Positions 6,450-14,122 of a DNA stretch of 32,286 nucleotides are shown in pieces. Under the pieces are notes generated by a model. It did not search any database. It was not told the DNA's origin and saw only the letters and a list, made by a program, of their open reading frames with translations. Origin of the DNA: an uncultured Clostridia bacterium (GTDB taxonomy: Bacteria; Bacillota; Clostridia; Lachnospirales; Lachnospiraceae); assembly GCA_945992055.1 (NCBI GenBank), contig CAMFVG010000113.1, forward strand, positions 1-32,286. Direction: 5' to 3'. The number at the start of each line of letters is the position of its first letter. Within the stretch, counting starts at the first letter, position 1. A program made the position numbers and the translations under genes.

Positions 6450-7994
6450 ATGTTGCAGATAAAAAAATTAAATTTAACACATAAAAAAGACCTGAGAATA
6501 ATTCTTAATGATTTCAACCTTGTGCTAAATGATGGAGATAAGGCAGTTATTATTGGAGAAGAGGGAAATGGGAAATCGACATTAATGAAGTGGATATACA
6601 ATCCGTCGCTTGTAGAAAACTATATAGAAGCAGATGGGGAAAGGATAATGGGACACGAACGTCTTGGTTATCTTCCGCAGGAGATGCTCGATGAAGATAA
6701 GGAAAAAACAATATACGAATATTTTTCTGAAGAGGAAATATTCTGGGAGAAAACGCCTAAAGAATTGTCTGTTATTGCGGGAAAATTTGGAATGAAAAAT
6801 GATTTTTTCTACAGTAACCAGACAATGGGTAGTCTTTCAGGAGGCGAAAAAGTCAAGACACAACTTATGAGGCTTTTCATTCGCGATGTTTCTGTGCTGT
6901 TGTTGGACGAACCTTCCAATGACATCGACATTGCGACGCTTACATTACTGGAAAAAATCATAAATGACTGGAAGCACATTGTGCTTTTTATTTCACACGA
7001 TGAAACGCTGATAGAGCGTACTGCCAACATGGTGATACATATCGAGCAGATTATACGAAAAACAAAGGCGAGATATACCGTGGCAAAGCTTCCCTATAGA
7101 CGCTATGTGGAAGAACGGCTTCATAAATTTGAAATCCAAAAACAGCGGGCACTGAGTGACCGTAGGGAGAAAAAGATTCGCGATGAAAAATATCAAAGAG
7201 TTATGCAGAGTGTACAAGGTGCATTAAGAAGTTGTACCAGACAAGCACCGTCTGTTGCCAAAAACTTAAAGGACAAAATGCATACGGTTAAGGCAATGGA
7301 ACGAAGATTTGAAAAAGAAGATGAAAATATGACTCAGATGCCGGAACAGGAAGAAGCAATCTTTGTCAAATTAGGGGATGAAAACTCACACATTCCCGCA
7401 GGAAAAACGGTCATAGAATATGAACTTTCAAAGCTTGTGACTCCGGATGGCAAAAGAATTTTAGCAGAAGGAATTCATTTAAAAATAAAAGGTTCAGAAA
7501 AAATCTGTATGATAGGAGCCAACGGGGCAGGAAAAACGACTCTTCTAAAAAAGATAGCGGAAGAACTCCTAAATCGGAATGACATTAAAGCAGAATATAT
7601 GCCTCAAACTTATGAAGACCTGCTGGATTTGGATGTTACACCGGTTGATTACCTTGATAAAACAGGAGATAAAGAAGAGCGTACAAGAATTAGAACATAC
7701 CTTGGTTCACTTAAATACACACCAGATGAAATGGAGCATCCGATTCGGGAGTTATCAGGCGGACAAAAGGCGAAAGTGCTTCTCTTGAGGATGAGCTTAA
7801 GTGGTGCAAATGTTCTTATTCTGGATGAACCGACAAGAAATTTTTCACCATTGTCCGGTCCGGTAATAAGAAAAATGCTCCGAGAATTTCCGGGGGCTGT
7901 CATTAGCATTTCTCACGATAGAAAGTATATTGAAGAGGTGTGCGATAAAATATATCAGCTAAATCCTAATGGATTACAGCTAATTGGTGATTGA
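6450..7994 (+). CDS. ABC-F ribosomal-protection protein (antibiotic resistance type)
   Basis: This 514-aa cytoplasmic protein has two ABC ATPase domains and no membrane segments. Domain 1 has Walker A GEEGNGKS (36-43), signature LSGGE (129-133) and Walker B with Asp153-Glu154. Domain 2 has Walker A GANGAGKTT (356-364), signature LSGGQ (435-439) and Asp459-Glu460. A basic linker of about 100 residues lies between them and would reach the peptidyl-transferase centre. Such proteins displace lincosamides, pleuromutilins and streptogramin A from ribosomes. The sequence looks closest to the clostridial CplR group, from memory. GTG 6399 is in frame, but AAAAGGAG selects ATG 6450. Confidence 0.85.
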   Translation: MLQIKKLNLTHKKDLRIILNDFNLVLNDGDKAVIIGEEGNGKSTLMKWIYNPSLVENYIEADGERIMGHERLGYLPQEMLDEDKEKTIYEYFSEEEIFWEKTPKELSVIAGKFGMKNDFFYSNQTMGSLSGGEKVKTQLMRLFIRDVSVLLLDEPSNDIDIATLTLLEKIINDWKHIVLFISHDETLIERTANMVIHIEQIIRKTKARYTVAKLPYRRYVEERLHKFEIQKQRALSDRREKKIRDEKYQRVMQSVQGALRSCTRQAPSVAKNLKDKMHTVKAMERRFEKEDENMTQMPEQEEAIFVKLGDENSHIPAGKTVIEYELSKLVTPDGKRILAEGIHLKIKGSEKICMIGANGAGKTTLLKKIAEELLNRNDIKAEYMPQTYEDLLDLDVTPVDYLDKTGDKEERTRIRTYLGSLKYTPDEMEHPIRELSGGQKAKVLLLRMSLSGANVLILDEPTRNFSPLSGPVIRKMLREFPGAVISISHDRKYIEEVCDKIYQLNPNGLQLIGD

Positions 7995-8078
7995 TAACAA
8001 AAAGGATGAAAGACTGACAAATTTCAGGCTTTTAGTGAGTTGGAAAGCATACAAAGATTTGAATTTGGAGGATAGATT

Positions 8079-8576
8079 ATGGTACGTACAGAAGATGCAT
8101 GTGAAATTATAAAATATGCTTTGCAAAACGAAATTAAAGTATATTTAGATGGCGGATGGGGTGTTGATGCACTTCTTAAAAGAGAATCAAGAATACACAA
8201 TGATATTGATTTGTTTGTTGAACTGAAACATTATCATGATTATATTTATGTGATTAAGCAGCATGGATTTGAGGAAGTAAATACTGATTATACAACGGAT
8301 GGTCATACTGTCTGGAAAGATGATAAACAAAGAATCATTGATTTACATTGTTTTGAATTTACAGATGACGGAATTGTTTATGAGGGAGATATATTTCCAT
8401 CAAAAACTTTTTCCGGTATTGGAAAAGTTGGAGATATAACTGTTTCTTGTATTGAACCATTGAGTCAGGTAATGCTTCATTTGGGATATGAACACGATAA
8501 AAATGATGTGCATGATGTGATGCTGTTGTGTGAAACATTTCAAATAGCAATACCAGATGAATATAAGGAAAAGTAA
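8079..8576 (+). CDS. lnu: Lincosamide nucleotidyltransferase, Lnu(C)-type
   Basis: This 165-aa enzyme would adenylylate lincomycin and clindamycin. It shows the nucleotidyltransferase signature YLDGGWGVDAL (22-32) and the metal-binding pair Asp42 and Asp44 in NDIDLFV. Length and sequence fit the Lnu(A)/Lnu(C)/Lnu(P) family; the exact allele cannot be named without a search. GGAGG precedes the ATG by 7 bases. It lies 84 bp behind the ABC-F gene with no terminator seen between, so both may share the attenuated transcript. Its base composition is AT-rich, unlike the mobilization genes, which suggests separate acquisition. Confidence 0.88.
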   Translation: MVRTEDACEIIKYALQNEIKVYLDGGWGVDALLKRESRIHNDIDLFVELKHYHDYIYVIKQHGFEEVNTDYTTDGHTVWKDDKQRIIDLHCFEFTDDGIVYEGDIFPSKTFSGIGKVGDITVSCIEPLSQVMLHLGYEHDKNDVHDVMLLCETFQIAIPDEYKEK

Positions 8577-8663
8577 AATTTCAGTTTTGTGTTGAATCTC
8601 TAAGCAAAATAGCTTATAATTTGACATGCTACATATAGTTATTATCCACAGTTATCGAGTAGG

Positions 8664-8694
8664 TGTTATCAATGCCGATAACAAAATGATAACA
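8664..8694. repeat. Right arm-type repeats of element 1 (GATAACA)
   Basis: GATAACA occurs at 8677-8683 and 8688-8694, with starts 11 bp apart, and TGTTATC at 8664-8670. This mirrors the set at 136-184 and lies about 100 bp inside the right junction, as expected for integrase arm sites. Confidence 0.6.
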
Positions 8695-8791
8695 TTAGCT
8701 CGTATAGGCAGGATAATATGGATATATCAAATAATCAAAAGAACGAGAAACATTACAGAGAATAATTCCTAAACAAAAAGCGTTAGTCTTT

Positions 8792-8806
8792 GTAGAGTGG
8801 GAATAA
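8792..8806 (+). other. Attachment core between elements 1 and 2
   Basis: GTAGAGTGGGAATAA reads Val-Glu-Trp-Glu-stop in the guaA frame, the usual GuaA C-terminus. It has no gene around it. It marks the right end of element 1 and the left end of element 2. Confidence 0.6.
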
Positions 8807-8824
8807 TATCTACTGGCTTACAAG

Positions 8825-8865
8825 TGCCCGAAAACCCTTTGAAACAAAGGGCTTTCGGGCATTTT
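8825..8865 (+). terminator. Terminator-like hairpin just inside element 2
   Basis: TGCCCGAAA (8825-8833) pairs with TTTCGGGCA (8853-8861), and CCCTTTG (8835-8841) pairs with CAAAGGG (8845-8851), followed by TTTT. It lies 19 bp after the guaA-like stop, the position a guaA terminator would occupy, and would also stop lnu transcripts. Confidence 0.7.
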
Positions 8866-8886
8866 ATGTTTTAGTGAAAATGCCTT

Positions 8887-8904
8887 TGCAACACTTTTGC
8901 AACA
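8887..8904. repeat. Left arm-type repeats of element 2 (TGCAACA)
   Basis: TGCAACA occurs at 8887-8893 and 8898-8904, with starts 11 bp apart, about 80 bp from the core. The heptamer differs from the one in element 1. The rest of 8905-9143 has one open frame on the plus strand without gene-like features, and nothing else was recognised there. Confidence 0.5.
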
Positions 8905-9160
8905 CACAGTGTGAAAATTATAAAAAGGAATGGTTGCAAGTGGCTATCAAGTTAAGTTCGGAGGAAGTAAATTACCTTAATGGTGTAGTTTCATCGAGAA
9001 ATATAGTTGCAGGTCATCAAGCAGCGGCAATCTGGCAAAGCACCGGTCGCCGCTTTGTGATCTTGTTAAGTATTTTCTCAACCTATAAATATTTTTTAGA
9101 AATAGCCGCACATTTCATGCCCCTGATCCGTTAAACATTATGAAGGGAGGTTTGTTTAAC

Positions 9161-9625
9161 ATGGATATTGAAGAACAATATGACAAAATATACCGATATT
9201 GCTATTTCAAGATGTATGATGATCAAATAGCACAGGATATTACACAAGAAACCTTTCTTCGTTTTTACAAGCAGGGATTAAATCTTGGCAGTGACAAAGA
9301 ACTGCCCTATTTATATACAATTGCAAAGAATTTGTGTATAAACCACTTTCGTAGGCGGACGACTGAAAGCTTAGAGGAAATAACAGAAGAAGTTATAGAT
9401 GATCCAACCGAAGACTTGATAAGTAATTTAACATTAAGAATGATAATGTCAAAATTACCGGAAGACGAACAAGAATTGATTTTTTTCCGATATGTAAACG
9501 AAATATCTGTTACAGCAATTTGCAAAATCACTGGGTTATCCCGCTTTGCTGTTTATCGGAAATTATCTAAATCTTTGAAATGGTTGAAAGAGGAATTATT
9601 GAAGGAGGGATTTTCAAATGGATAA
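9161..9625 (+). CDS. ECF-type RNA polymerase sigma factor
   Basis: This 154-aa sigma-70 family protein has regions 2 and 4 only. Region 2 includes AQDITQETFLRFYKQG and YLYTIAKNLCINHFRR (about 20-65). Region 4 includes the helix-turn-helix ISVTAICKITGLSRFAVYRKL (about 115-135). It should direct transcription of its own operon, but no clear paired ECF promoter was identified. An in-frame ATG at 9140 is less likely, because GGGAGG at 9144-9149 is spaced for ATG 9161. It overlaps the next gene by 8 bp, which suggests tight coupling with a possible partner. Confidence 0.85.
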   Translation: MDIEEQYDKIYRYCYFKMYDDQIAQDITQETFLRFYKQGLNLGSDKELPYLYTIAKNLCINHFRRRTTESLEEITEEVIDDPTEDLISNLTLRMIMSKLPEDEQELIFFRYVNEISVTAICKITGLSRFAVYRKLSKSLKWLKEELLKEGFSNG

Positions 9626-10349
9626 TAAATTAAAACGGAACATTCAAAAAGCATTTGAAGCCCCACAACCAAACCGGCAGGAAAAGATACGATTTTTAAG
9701 AACATTACCCGCGCCAAGAATCAGTATGTTTCGCTTTATATTAGTACAGGCATCATACATGAGGAAAATGACATTGGTGTTTTCTGTTCTGTTGCTGCTG
9801 CCCGCGGTGATCGGGGCTAATTATATCAGCGAAAATACATTATGGATCGTGTCTGCGTTTGTGCCGATTTTAGGACTTTTTGCAGTAGTGGAAAGCACTC
9901 GCTCCACAATATACGGAATGAGTGAATTTGAAATGTCTACCCGGTTTTCTTTGAAAAGTGTGGTAATGGCAAGAATGAGCGTTTTAGGCGTACTTGATTT
10001 CATTGTTTTAGTCTGTGCCATTCCACTGTGTTACACCGGAAGCGGATTTTCTTTATTGCAAACAGGACTATATCTGCTTGTACCATATATGATGACTGTC
10101 AACATCAGCTTATGGATCATTCGACACTTCCAAAGCCGAGAAACGGTTTATGTATGCATGAGTGTTGCAGCATTGATTGGCGGAGCTAATGTCGGACTGC
10201 ATTTTATCACAGATATTATATACCAAAATACCTACATTGTTTGGTGGTTTATTGTATCAGTTCTCCTATTCGCAGGAATGGCGCATGAGATATATTTAGC
10301 AATAAAACAAACGGAGGAATATACATGGAACTTGTCATTGACAGACTAA
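9618..10349 (+). CDS. Six-helix membrane protein encoded with the ECF sigma factor
   Basis: This 243-aa protein has a basic cytoplasmic N-terminus of about 50 residues and then about six hydrophobic segments (roughly 52-70, 75-93, 120-140, 146-165, 180-197 and 205-225). No known domain was recognised. It overlaps the sigma gene by 8 bp and the ABC ATPase by 25 bp, so the four genes are one operon. It could be an anti-sigma factor, holding the sigma factor at the membrane through its N-terminus, or a second permease subunit. Position favours either; the sequence does not decide. Confidence 0.75.
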   Translation: MDNKLKRNIQKAFEAPQPNRQEKIRFLRTLPAPRISMFRFILVQASYMRKMTLVFSVLLLLPAVIGANYISENTLWIVSAFVPILGLFAVVESTRSTIYGMSEFEMSTRFSLKSVVMARMSVLGVLDFIVLVCAIPLCYTGSGFSLLQTGLYLLVPYMMTVNISLWIIRHFQSRETVYVCMSVAALIGGANVGLHFITDIIYQNTYIVWWFIVSVLLFAGMAHEIYLAIKQTEEYTWNLSLTD

Positions 10350-11029
10350 CAAAGCAATTTCAAAACAAAATCGCAGTAGACCGTGTCAGCCTGCGTTTGC
10401 ACAGCGGAGTTTTTGGCCTTTTGGGTGCGAACGGTGCCGGAAAAACTACCCTTATGCGTATGCTCTGTGGCATCCTGCAACCCACAAGCGGTACTATCAC
10501 TTTTGATGGTATGGACGTTAGCGAGGAGGACTATCGTGCAATACTCGGCTACCTGCCTCAGGATTTTGGCTATTATCCGGAATTTACTGCCATGGATTTT
10601 CTGTTGTATATGGCGGCATTGAAGGGGCTGTCCAAGCAGTCAGCTAAACGGCGAGCAAATGAACTTCTAGAATTGGTCGGCCTGCAAGACATGGGCCGCA
10701 AAAAGATCAAAACGTTTTCGGGAGGTATGAAACAGCGATTGGGAATCGCACAAGCATTGCTGAACAACCCAAAGCTTTTGATCCTCGACGAACCCACCGC
10801 AGGGCTTGACCCTAAAGAACGAGTGCGCTTTCGTAACCTTATCGGTCAGCTCGGAAAAGACAGTATCGTACTTCTCTCTACTCATATCGTTTCTGACATA
10901 GAGCATATTGCCGATGAGGTACTCATGATGAAAGATGGGAATCTGATTTATAACGGAACATGGGACGAACAAATGGGCGATTTAGAGAGCTTCTATCTTG
11001 CGCAATTTGAGGAGGGTAGCCATGAATAA
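10325..11029 (+). CDS. ABC transporter ATP-binding protein
   Basis: This 234-aa ATPase has Walker A GANGAGKTT (34-42), Q-loop YLPQDFG, signature FSGGMKQRLGIAQAL, Walker B LLILDEPTAGLDP and the H-loop STHIVSD. It is of the drug/peptide exporter type (CcmA/BcrA-like) and should power the permease encoded next. The gene starts within the end of the membrane-protein gene and itself overlaps the permease gene by 8 bp. The substrate is unknown; antimicrobial-peptide export or self-protection is a reasonable guess. Confidence 0.92.
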   Translation: MELVIDRLTKQFQNKIAVDRVSLRLHSGVFGLLGANGAGKTTLMRMLCGILQPTSGTITFDGMDVSEEDYRAILGYLPQDFGYYPEFTAMDFLLYMAALKGLSKQSAKRRANELLELVGLQDMGRKKIKTFSGGMKQRLGIAQALLNNPKLLILDEPTAGLDPKERVRFRNLIGQLGKDSIVLLSTHIVSDIEHIADEVLMMKDGNLIYNGTWDEQMGDLESFYLAQFEEGSHE

Positions 11030-12227
11030 TCTATTTACCATGTATGGTTATGAGCTGAAAAAACTGGTGCAGAAGAAGTTACTTTGGGTCTCTCTTCTTG
11101 TCTGCATGGCAGCCATTGCCTTTTCGATCCTGTTTCCTTTACTGGGAACCTATTCTGCAAATGGCGTACCCATAAGTACAAACTACGAGCAGCATCTGAT
11201 CGATCAAGCGCACCGTAAAGCGCTCAGTGGCAAACCCATAGATCAATCCCTGCTGGAGGAGACCCTTGCCGCCTACAAGGATTTGCCGATAGAAACGAAT
11301 TATGTTTTAACGGAAGAATACCAGACCTACGCCCGTCCGTACAGCGAAATCTTCAATTTGATCCGAGTATGGACCGGTATGGACAAACAAGCAGTCGTAC
11401 AGTGGGTTCCCGATGAAGCTACATTATATGCCACCATGATGGGACGGTTTGAAGAATCGTCCATTAACAACCATCTGACCGAAGCCGAGATTGCATATTG
11501 GCAAGGACAGGCCGATACCATTACAACCCCTATTGTGTATCAGTTCCATGAGGCATACCGATGTATCTTAGAGAATTTTCTCATCGTAGGTTTCATGATG
11601 CTGCTCTTTACGGCCATCGCTCTTTCGAGTAGCTTCCCTGATGAGCACACGCATCGAACAGATCAGCTTATGCTGTGTACTGCAAACGGAAAAAGGCGGC
11701 TCTATTGGGTCAAGCTGTTCGCCGGAATTACTGTGGGATTTGTTGGCGCACTGCTTATGACGGCACTGACTTGGTTGCTGTGTCTGTGTATCTATGGTTC
11801 TGAGGGATTTGATACATCGATGCAAATTTTTTACACAAACTATGCAGGCAATATCACCATAGGAAAAGCCTGTCTAATTGCATACGGCTGTCTGCTGGTG
11901 ACTGCGTTTTTGATCAGCATATTTGTCATGTTCCTATCTGAACTGTTTCATAGCAGTATAGCTGCAATAGCTATTACTGCAGCTATGATTCTTGCTGGAG
12001 CTCTAGTTCAACCACCGGCAGAGTATCGTATATTGGGACAGATATGGGATTATCTGCCTACCTGTTTTCTGGCTATGTGGAACACGTTTGACATTCGGTT
12101 GGTTTCTCTGTTTGGAACGCATTTTACATCCTATCAAATTGTTCCTTTAATCTACGTTGTCGTCGCATCGCTGCTGGCATTCCTCGGAAGGCGTATCTAT
12201 TGCCGCCGTCAGATTAGCGGAAGATAA
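11022..12227 (+). CDS. ABC transporter permease, ABC-2 type
   Basis: This 401-aa membrane protein starts at the ATG with GGAGGG 4 bases upstream; an earlier in-frame start at 10998 lacks a ribosome site. A first membrane helix (about 22-42) is followed by a large predicted extracytoplasmic part of about 140 residues. About five more helices lie between 185 and 395, and the C-terminus is very basic (RRIYCRRQ). This is the ABC-2 permease layout. It completes the sigma/membrane/ATPase/permease operon. Composition is somewhat more GC-rich than the sigma gene at the operon start. Confidence 0.85.
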   Translation: MNNLFTMYGYELKKLVQKKLLWVSLLVCMAAIAFSILFPLLGTYSANGVPISTNYEQHLIDQAHRKALSGKPIDQSLLEETLAAYKDLPIETNYVLTEEYQTYARPYSEIFNLIRVWTGMDKQAVVQWVPDEATLYATMMGRFEESSINNHLTEAEIAYWQGQADTITTPIVYQFHEAYRCILENFLIVGFMMLLFTAIALSSSFPDEHTHRTDQLMLCTANGKRRLYWVKLFAGITVGFVGALLMTALTWLLCLCIYGSEGFDTSMQIFYTNYAGNITIGKACLIAYGCLLVTAFLISIFVMFLSELFHSSIAAIAITAAMILAGALVQPPAEYRILGQIWDYLPTCFLAMWNTFDIRLVSLFGTHFTSYQIVPLIYVVVASLLAFLGRRIYCRRQISGR

Positions 12228-12290
12228 ACGCACACCTGTTATAACAAGCGGTTACCTCGCAACCACCTGATACTATTCCACAGGCGATTT

Positions 12291-12309
12291 TGCAACATTT
12301 TCTGCAACA
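12291..12309. repeat. Right arm-type repeats of element 2 (TGCAACA)
   Basis: TGCAACA occurs at 12291-12297 and 12303-12309, with starts 12 bp apart, about 100 bp from the core at 12411. It matches the left pair at 8887. No gene lies between 12228 and 12521; besides this repeat and the core, only AT-rich sequence and the nagB terminator are there. Confidence 0.5.
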
Positions 12310-12410
12310 AAAAATTTGATAAATGAAATAATGAGTAGAAAAGTGAGTGCGAAATCGCCGTTTAGAATAATATTTAGGGCATAAATAAGCCAAAGAAGAA
12401 TCCTAAAAAT

Positions 12411-12422
12411 GAGTGGGAATAG
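12411..12422 (+). other. Attachment core at the right end of element 2
   Basis: GAGTGGGAATAG reads Glu-Trp-Glu-stop in the guaA frame and shares 11 bases with the copy at 8795. It has no coding context and lies between an ABC operon and nagB. Chromosomal sequence is taken to resume here. Confidence 0.55.
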
Positions 12423-12463
12423 TAAAAAATGCTTTTGACCACATTTTACAGTGAAATAAAATA

Positions 12464-12509
12464 AATAAGAAAAACGCCTCTCCCGGAAGTTTCTCCGGAA
12501 GAGGCGTTT
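12464..12509 (-). terminator. Terminator of nagB
   Basis: AAACGCCTCT (12472-12481) pairs with AGAGGCGTTT (12500-12509), with an inner CCGGA/TCCGG stem. On the minus strand a T-rich run follows (complement of 12464-12474). Confidence 0.85.
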
Positions 12510-12521
12510 GTTTGCTTAAAC

Positions 12522-13307
12522 TTATTTTTCGTCTTTGTAAATTTCTTTGAAGTATTTGTATGTATCTACTTTCAATTCACCACAAGCAGCTTCGTCACAA
12601 GCGATGACTCCGTTTGGATGAAGTTGCAGCGCACTGATTGTCCATGCATGGTCAACTCCACCTTCTACACAGTGACGTAATGCACGTGCTTTGTTGTGTC
12701 CGTTGATAACCAAGAGAACTTCTCTAGAATCACAAACAGTTCCAACACCAACAGAAAGAGCTGTTTTCGGGACTTTATTAGGATCATTGTCAAAGAAACG
12801 AGAGTTTGCAATCAATGTATCCTGTGTTAAAGCACGGACTCCTGTGCGAGATGTAAGAGATGTAAATGGTTCGTTGAATGCGATGTGTCCGTCTACACCA
12901 CTACCGCCGAGGAAAAGGTCAATTCCGCCGTAAGAAGCGATTTTTTCTTCATAGCGTAAGCATTCTGCTTCAAGATCATCAGCCATACCGTTAAGGATGT
13001 TGATGTTTTCAGCAGGGATGTCGATATGATTAAAGAAATTGTCATGCATAAAATACCAATAACTTTGGTCATGCTCTCTTGGAAGACCTACATATTCGTC
13101 CATATTGAAAGTCACCACATTTTTAAAGGTTACCTTTCCAGCTTTGTTCATTTCGATTAAGTTCTTGTATACGCCAAGAGGAGAAGAACCGGTTGGAAGT
13201 CCTAATACAAAAGGACCGTCTCCCTTGTGGTTGTTAATTGCATCGGCAATATGTTGTGCTGCCCATGCACTCATGTCGGCGTAGTTGTCTTTGATAATCA
13301 GTTTCAT
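12522..13307 (-). CDS. nagB: Glucosamine-6-phosphate deaminase
   Basis: This enzyme of about 261 residues converts glucosamine-6-phosphate to fructose-6-phosphate and ammonia, feeding amino sugars into glycolysis. Family motifs are clear: [12 protein letters not shown] near the start, FNMDEYVGL, the catalytic segment [15 protein letters not shown] and TALSVGVGT. Upstream in-frame ATG (13313) and GTG (13316) codons exist. MKLIIKDNY at 13307 aligns best with the family start, but GGAG lies nearer the earlier codons, so the start is uncertain by three residues. It has its own promoter and terminator. Confidence 0.95.
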   Translation of the reverse strand: MKLIIKDNYADMSAWAAQHIADAINNHKGDGPFVLGLPTGSSPLGVYKNLIEMNKAGKVTFKNVVTFNMDEYVGLPREHDQSYWYFMHDNFFNHIDIPAENINILNGMADDLEAECLRYEEKIASYGGIDLFLGGSGVDGHIAFNEPFTSLTSRTGVRALTQDTLIANSRFFDNDPNKVPKTALSVGVGTVCDSREVLLVINGHNKARALRHCVEGGVDHAWTISALQLHPNGVIACDEAACGELKVDTYKYFKEIYKDEK

Positions 13308-13370
13308 TTTCATCACGCTCCATAAAAATTTTAAAGAGTAGTATTTGAAGACCTACCCTCTATGTAACTT

Positions 13371-13398
13371 ATTATACTACATTTTCTGGAATAATCAA
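13371..13398 (-). promoter_or_regulatory. Promoter of nagB
   Basis: On the minus strand, TTGATT (13393-13398) and TATAAT (13371-13376) are 16 bp apart, about 60 bp before the gene. No operator was recognised. Confidence 0.65.
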
Positions 13399-13428
13399 CC
13401 ATCTTCATGTGAATCAGGAACAAAACAA

Positions 13429-13456
13429 TTGACGCATGTAACCATACTGTTATAAT
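13429..13456 (+). promoter_or_regulatory. Promoter of the acyltransferase-lipoprotein pair
   Basis: TTGACG (13429-13434) and TATAAT (13451-13456) are 16 bp apart, about 48 bp upstream of the ATG at 13504. Confidence 0.7.
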
Positions 13457-13503
13457 AAATATATACATAAATAAAGGAAACACGATATTTGAATGGAGAA
13501 ATT

Positions 13504-14121
13504 ATGCATAAGAAATTAATCATTATCGGTGTCAATGGGCATGGAAAAGTAGTGGCAGATATTGCTATGGCAATGCAAAAATATGATGAAATTGCGTTCT
13601 TATGCAATTTCGAGAAGAAGAAAGAATGTATGGGATTTCCGATTGTGGGGAAAAACGAAGATGCATGTAAATTTATAGATGAAGCAGATTTCTTTGTGGC
13701 AATTGGGGATAGTGAGATGCGAGAGCGGATCATGGAAGACTTAATTGTAAAAGGTGCAAGTATTGCTACATTGATTCACCCCAATGCCATTCTTGGAAGC
13801 AAGGTTCAGATTGGAAGTGGCACAGTAATTATGCCGGGAGTTATTATCAATGCAGAAAGTGTAATCGGAAAGGGTTGCATTATTAACACAAGTGCTTCGG
13901 TAGACCATGGTTGCGTACTTGGAGATTATGTACACGTAGCTGTGGGAACACATTTGTGCGGGATAGTGAGCGTGGGAGCACACACATGGATAGGGGCCGG
14001 AGCAACCGTCATAAACGGTATTCACGTATGTGCTGATTGTATGATCGGAGCTGGGGCTGTAGTAGTAAAAAATATCAAAGAGGCAGGAACCTATATCGGA
14101 TTGCCGGCAAGGAGGAAGTAG
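13504..14121 (+). CDS. NeuD/PglD-family sugar O/N-acyltransferase
   Basis: This 205-aa protein has an N-terminal Rossmann-like PglD domain (LIIIGVNGHGKVVADIA, residues 4-20) and a C-terminal left-handed beta-helix built from hexapeptide repeats (about 95-200). The likely catalytic His is in SVDHGCVLGDYVHV. Members acetylate nucleotide-linked amino sugars or sialic acid for surface glycans. The family start (MHKKLIII) follows GGAGAAATT; an upstream in-frame ATG at 13489 lacks a ribosome site. It abuts the lipoprotein gene (1-bp gap), so both may work on the cell surface. The substrate is unknown. Confidence 0.85.
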   Translation: MHKKLIIIGVNGHGKVVADIAMAMQKYDEIAFLCNFEKKKECMGFPIVGKNEDACKFIDEADFFVAIGDSEMRERIMEDLIVKGASIATLIHPNAILGSKVQIGSGTVIMPGVIINAESVIGKGCIINTSASVDHGCVLGDYVHVAVGTHLCGIVSVGAHTWIGAGATVINGIHVCADCMIGAGAVVVKNIKEAGTYIGLPARRK

Positions 14122-14122
14122 G

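Larger units (their letters stand above)
77..8806. mobile_element. Integrative mobilizable element in the 3' end of guaA
   Basis: This unit runs from the guaA stop to the next guaA-like end at 8795-8806. It carries a complete set for excision and mobilization: XRE repressor, Xis, tyrosine integrase, MobC-like ribbon-helix-helix protein, RepA-like helicase, probable oriT, MobV relaxase and TnpV. The cargo is an ABC-F resistance protein and a lincosamide nucleotidyltransferase. Two GATAACA heptamers whose starts are 11 bp apart lie near each end (137 and 148; 8677 and 8688), consistent with integrase arm sites. No type IV secretion genes are present, so transfer would need a helper. The boundaries are inferred from the repeats. 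Confidence 0.8.
8807..12422. mobile_element. Integrase-less passenger element (CIME-like) with ECF/ABC operon
   Basis: The unit lies between two guaA-like ends (8795-8806 and 12411-12422, 11 identical bases). Near each end it has its own paired TGCAACA heptamers: 8887 and 8898; 12291 and 12303. Both right arm sets lie about 100 bp from their core, as in element 1. It carries four genes and no recombinase, relaxase or xis. The layout fits a cis-mobilizable element that lost its integrase, or cargo trapped by repeated integration at guaA. This interpretation is inferred from repeats only. Confidence 0.55.

Noticed and set aside
77..8806. Conjugative transfer (type IV secretion) genes in element 1
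   Set aside because: All genes between the cores are accounted for, and none resembles a coupling protein, VirB4 or a pilus protein. It is mobilizable only.
9060..9092. TTGTTA with TATAAA as a promoter for the ECF sigma gene
   Set aside because: The spacing is 15 bp and the -35 is weak. ECF-type promoter words were not found either.
8874..9134. Open frame of 86 residues on the plus strand at the start of element 2
   Set aside because: It has no ribosome site and no recognisable motif, and it covers the arm-type repeats. It looks like a chance frame.
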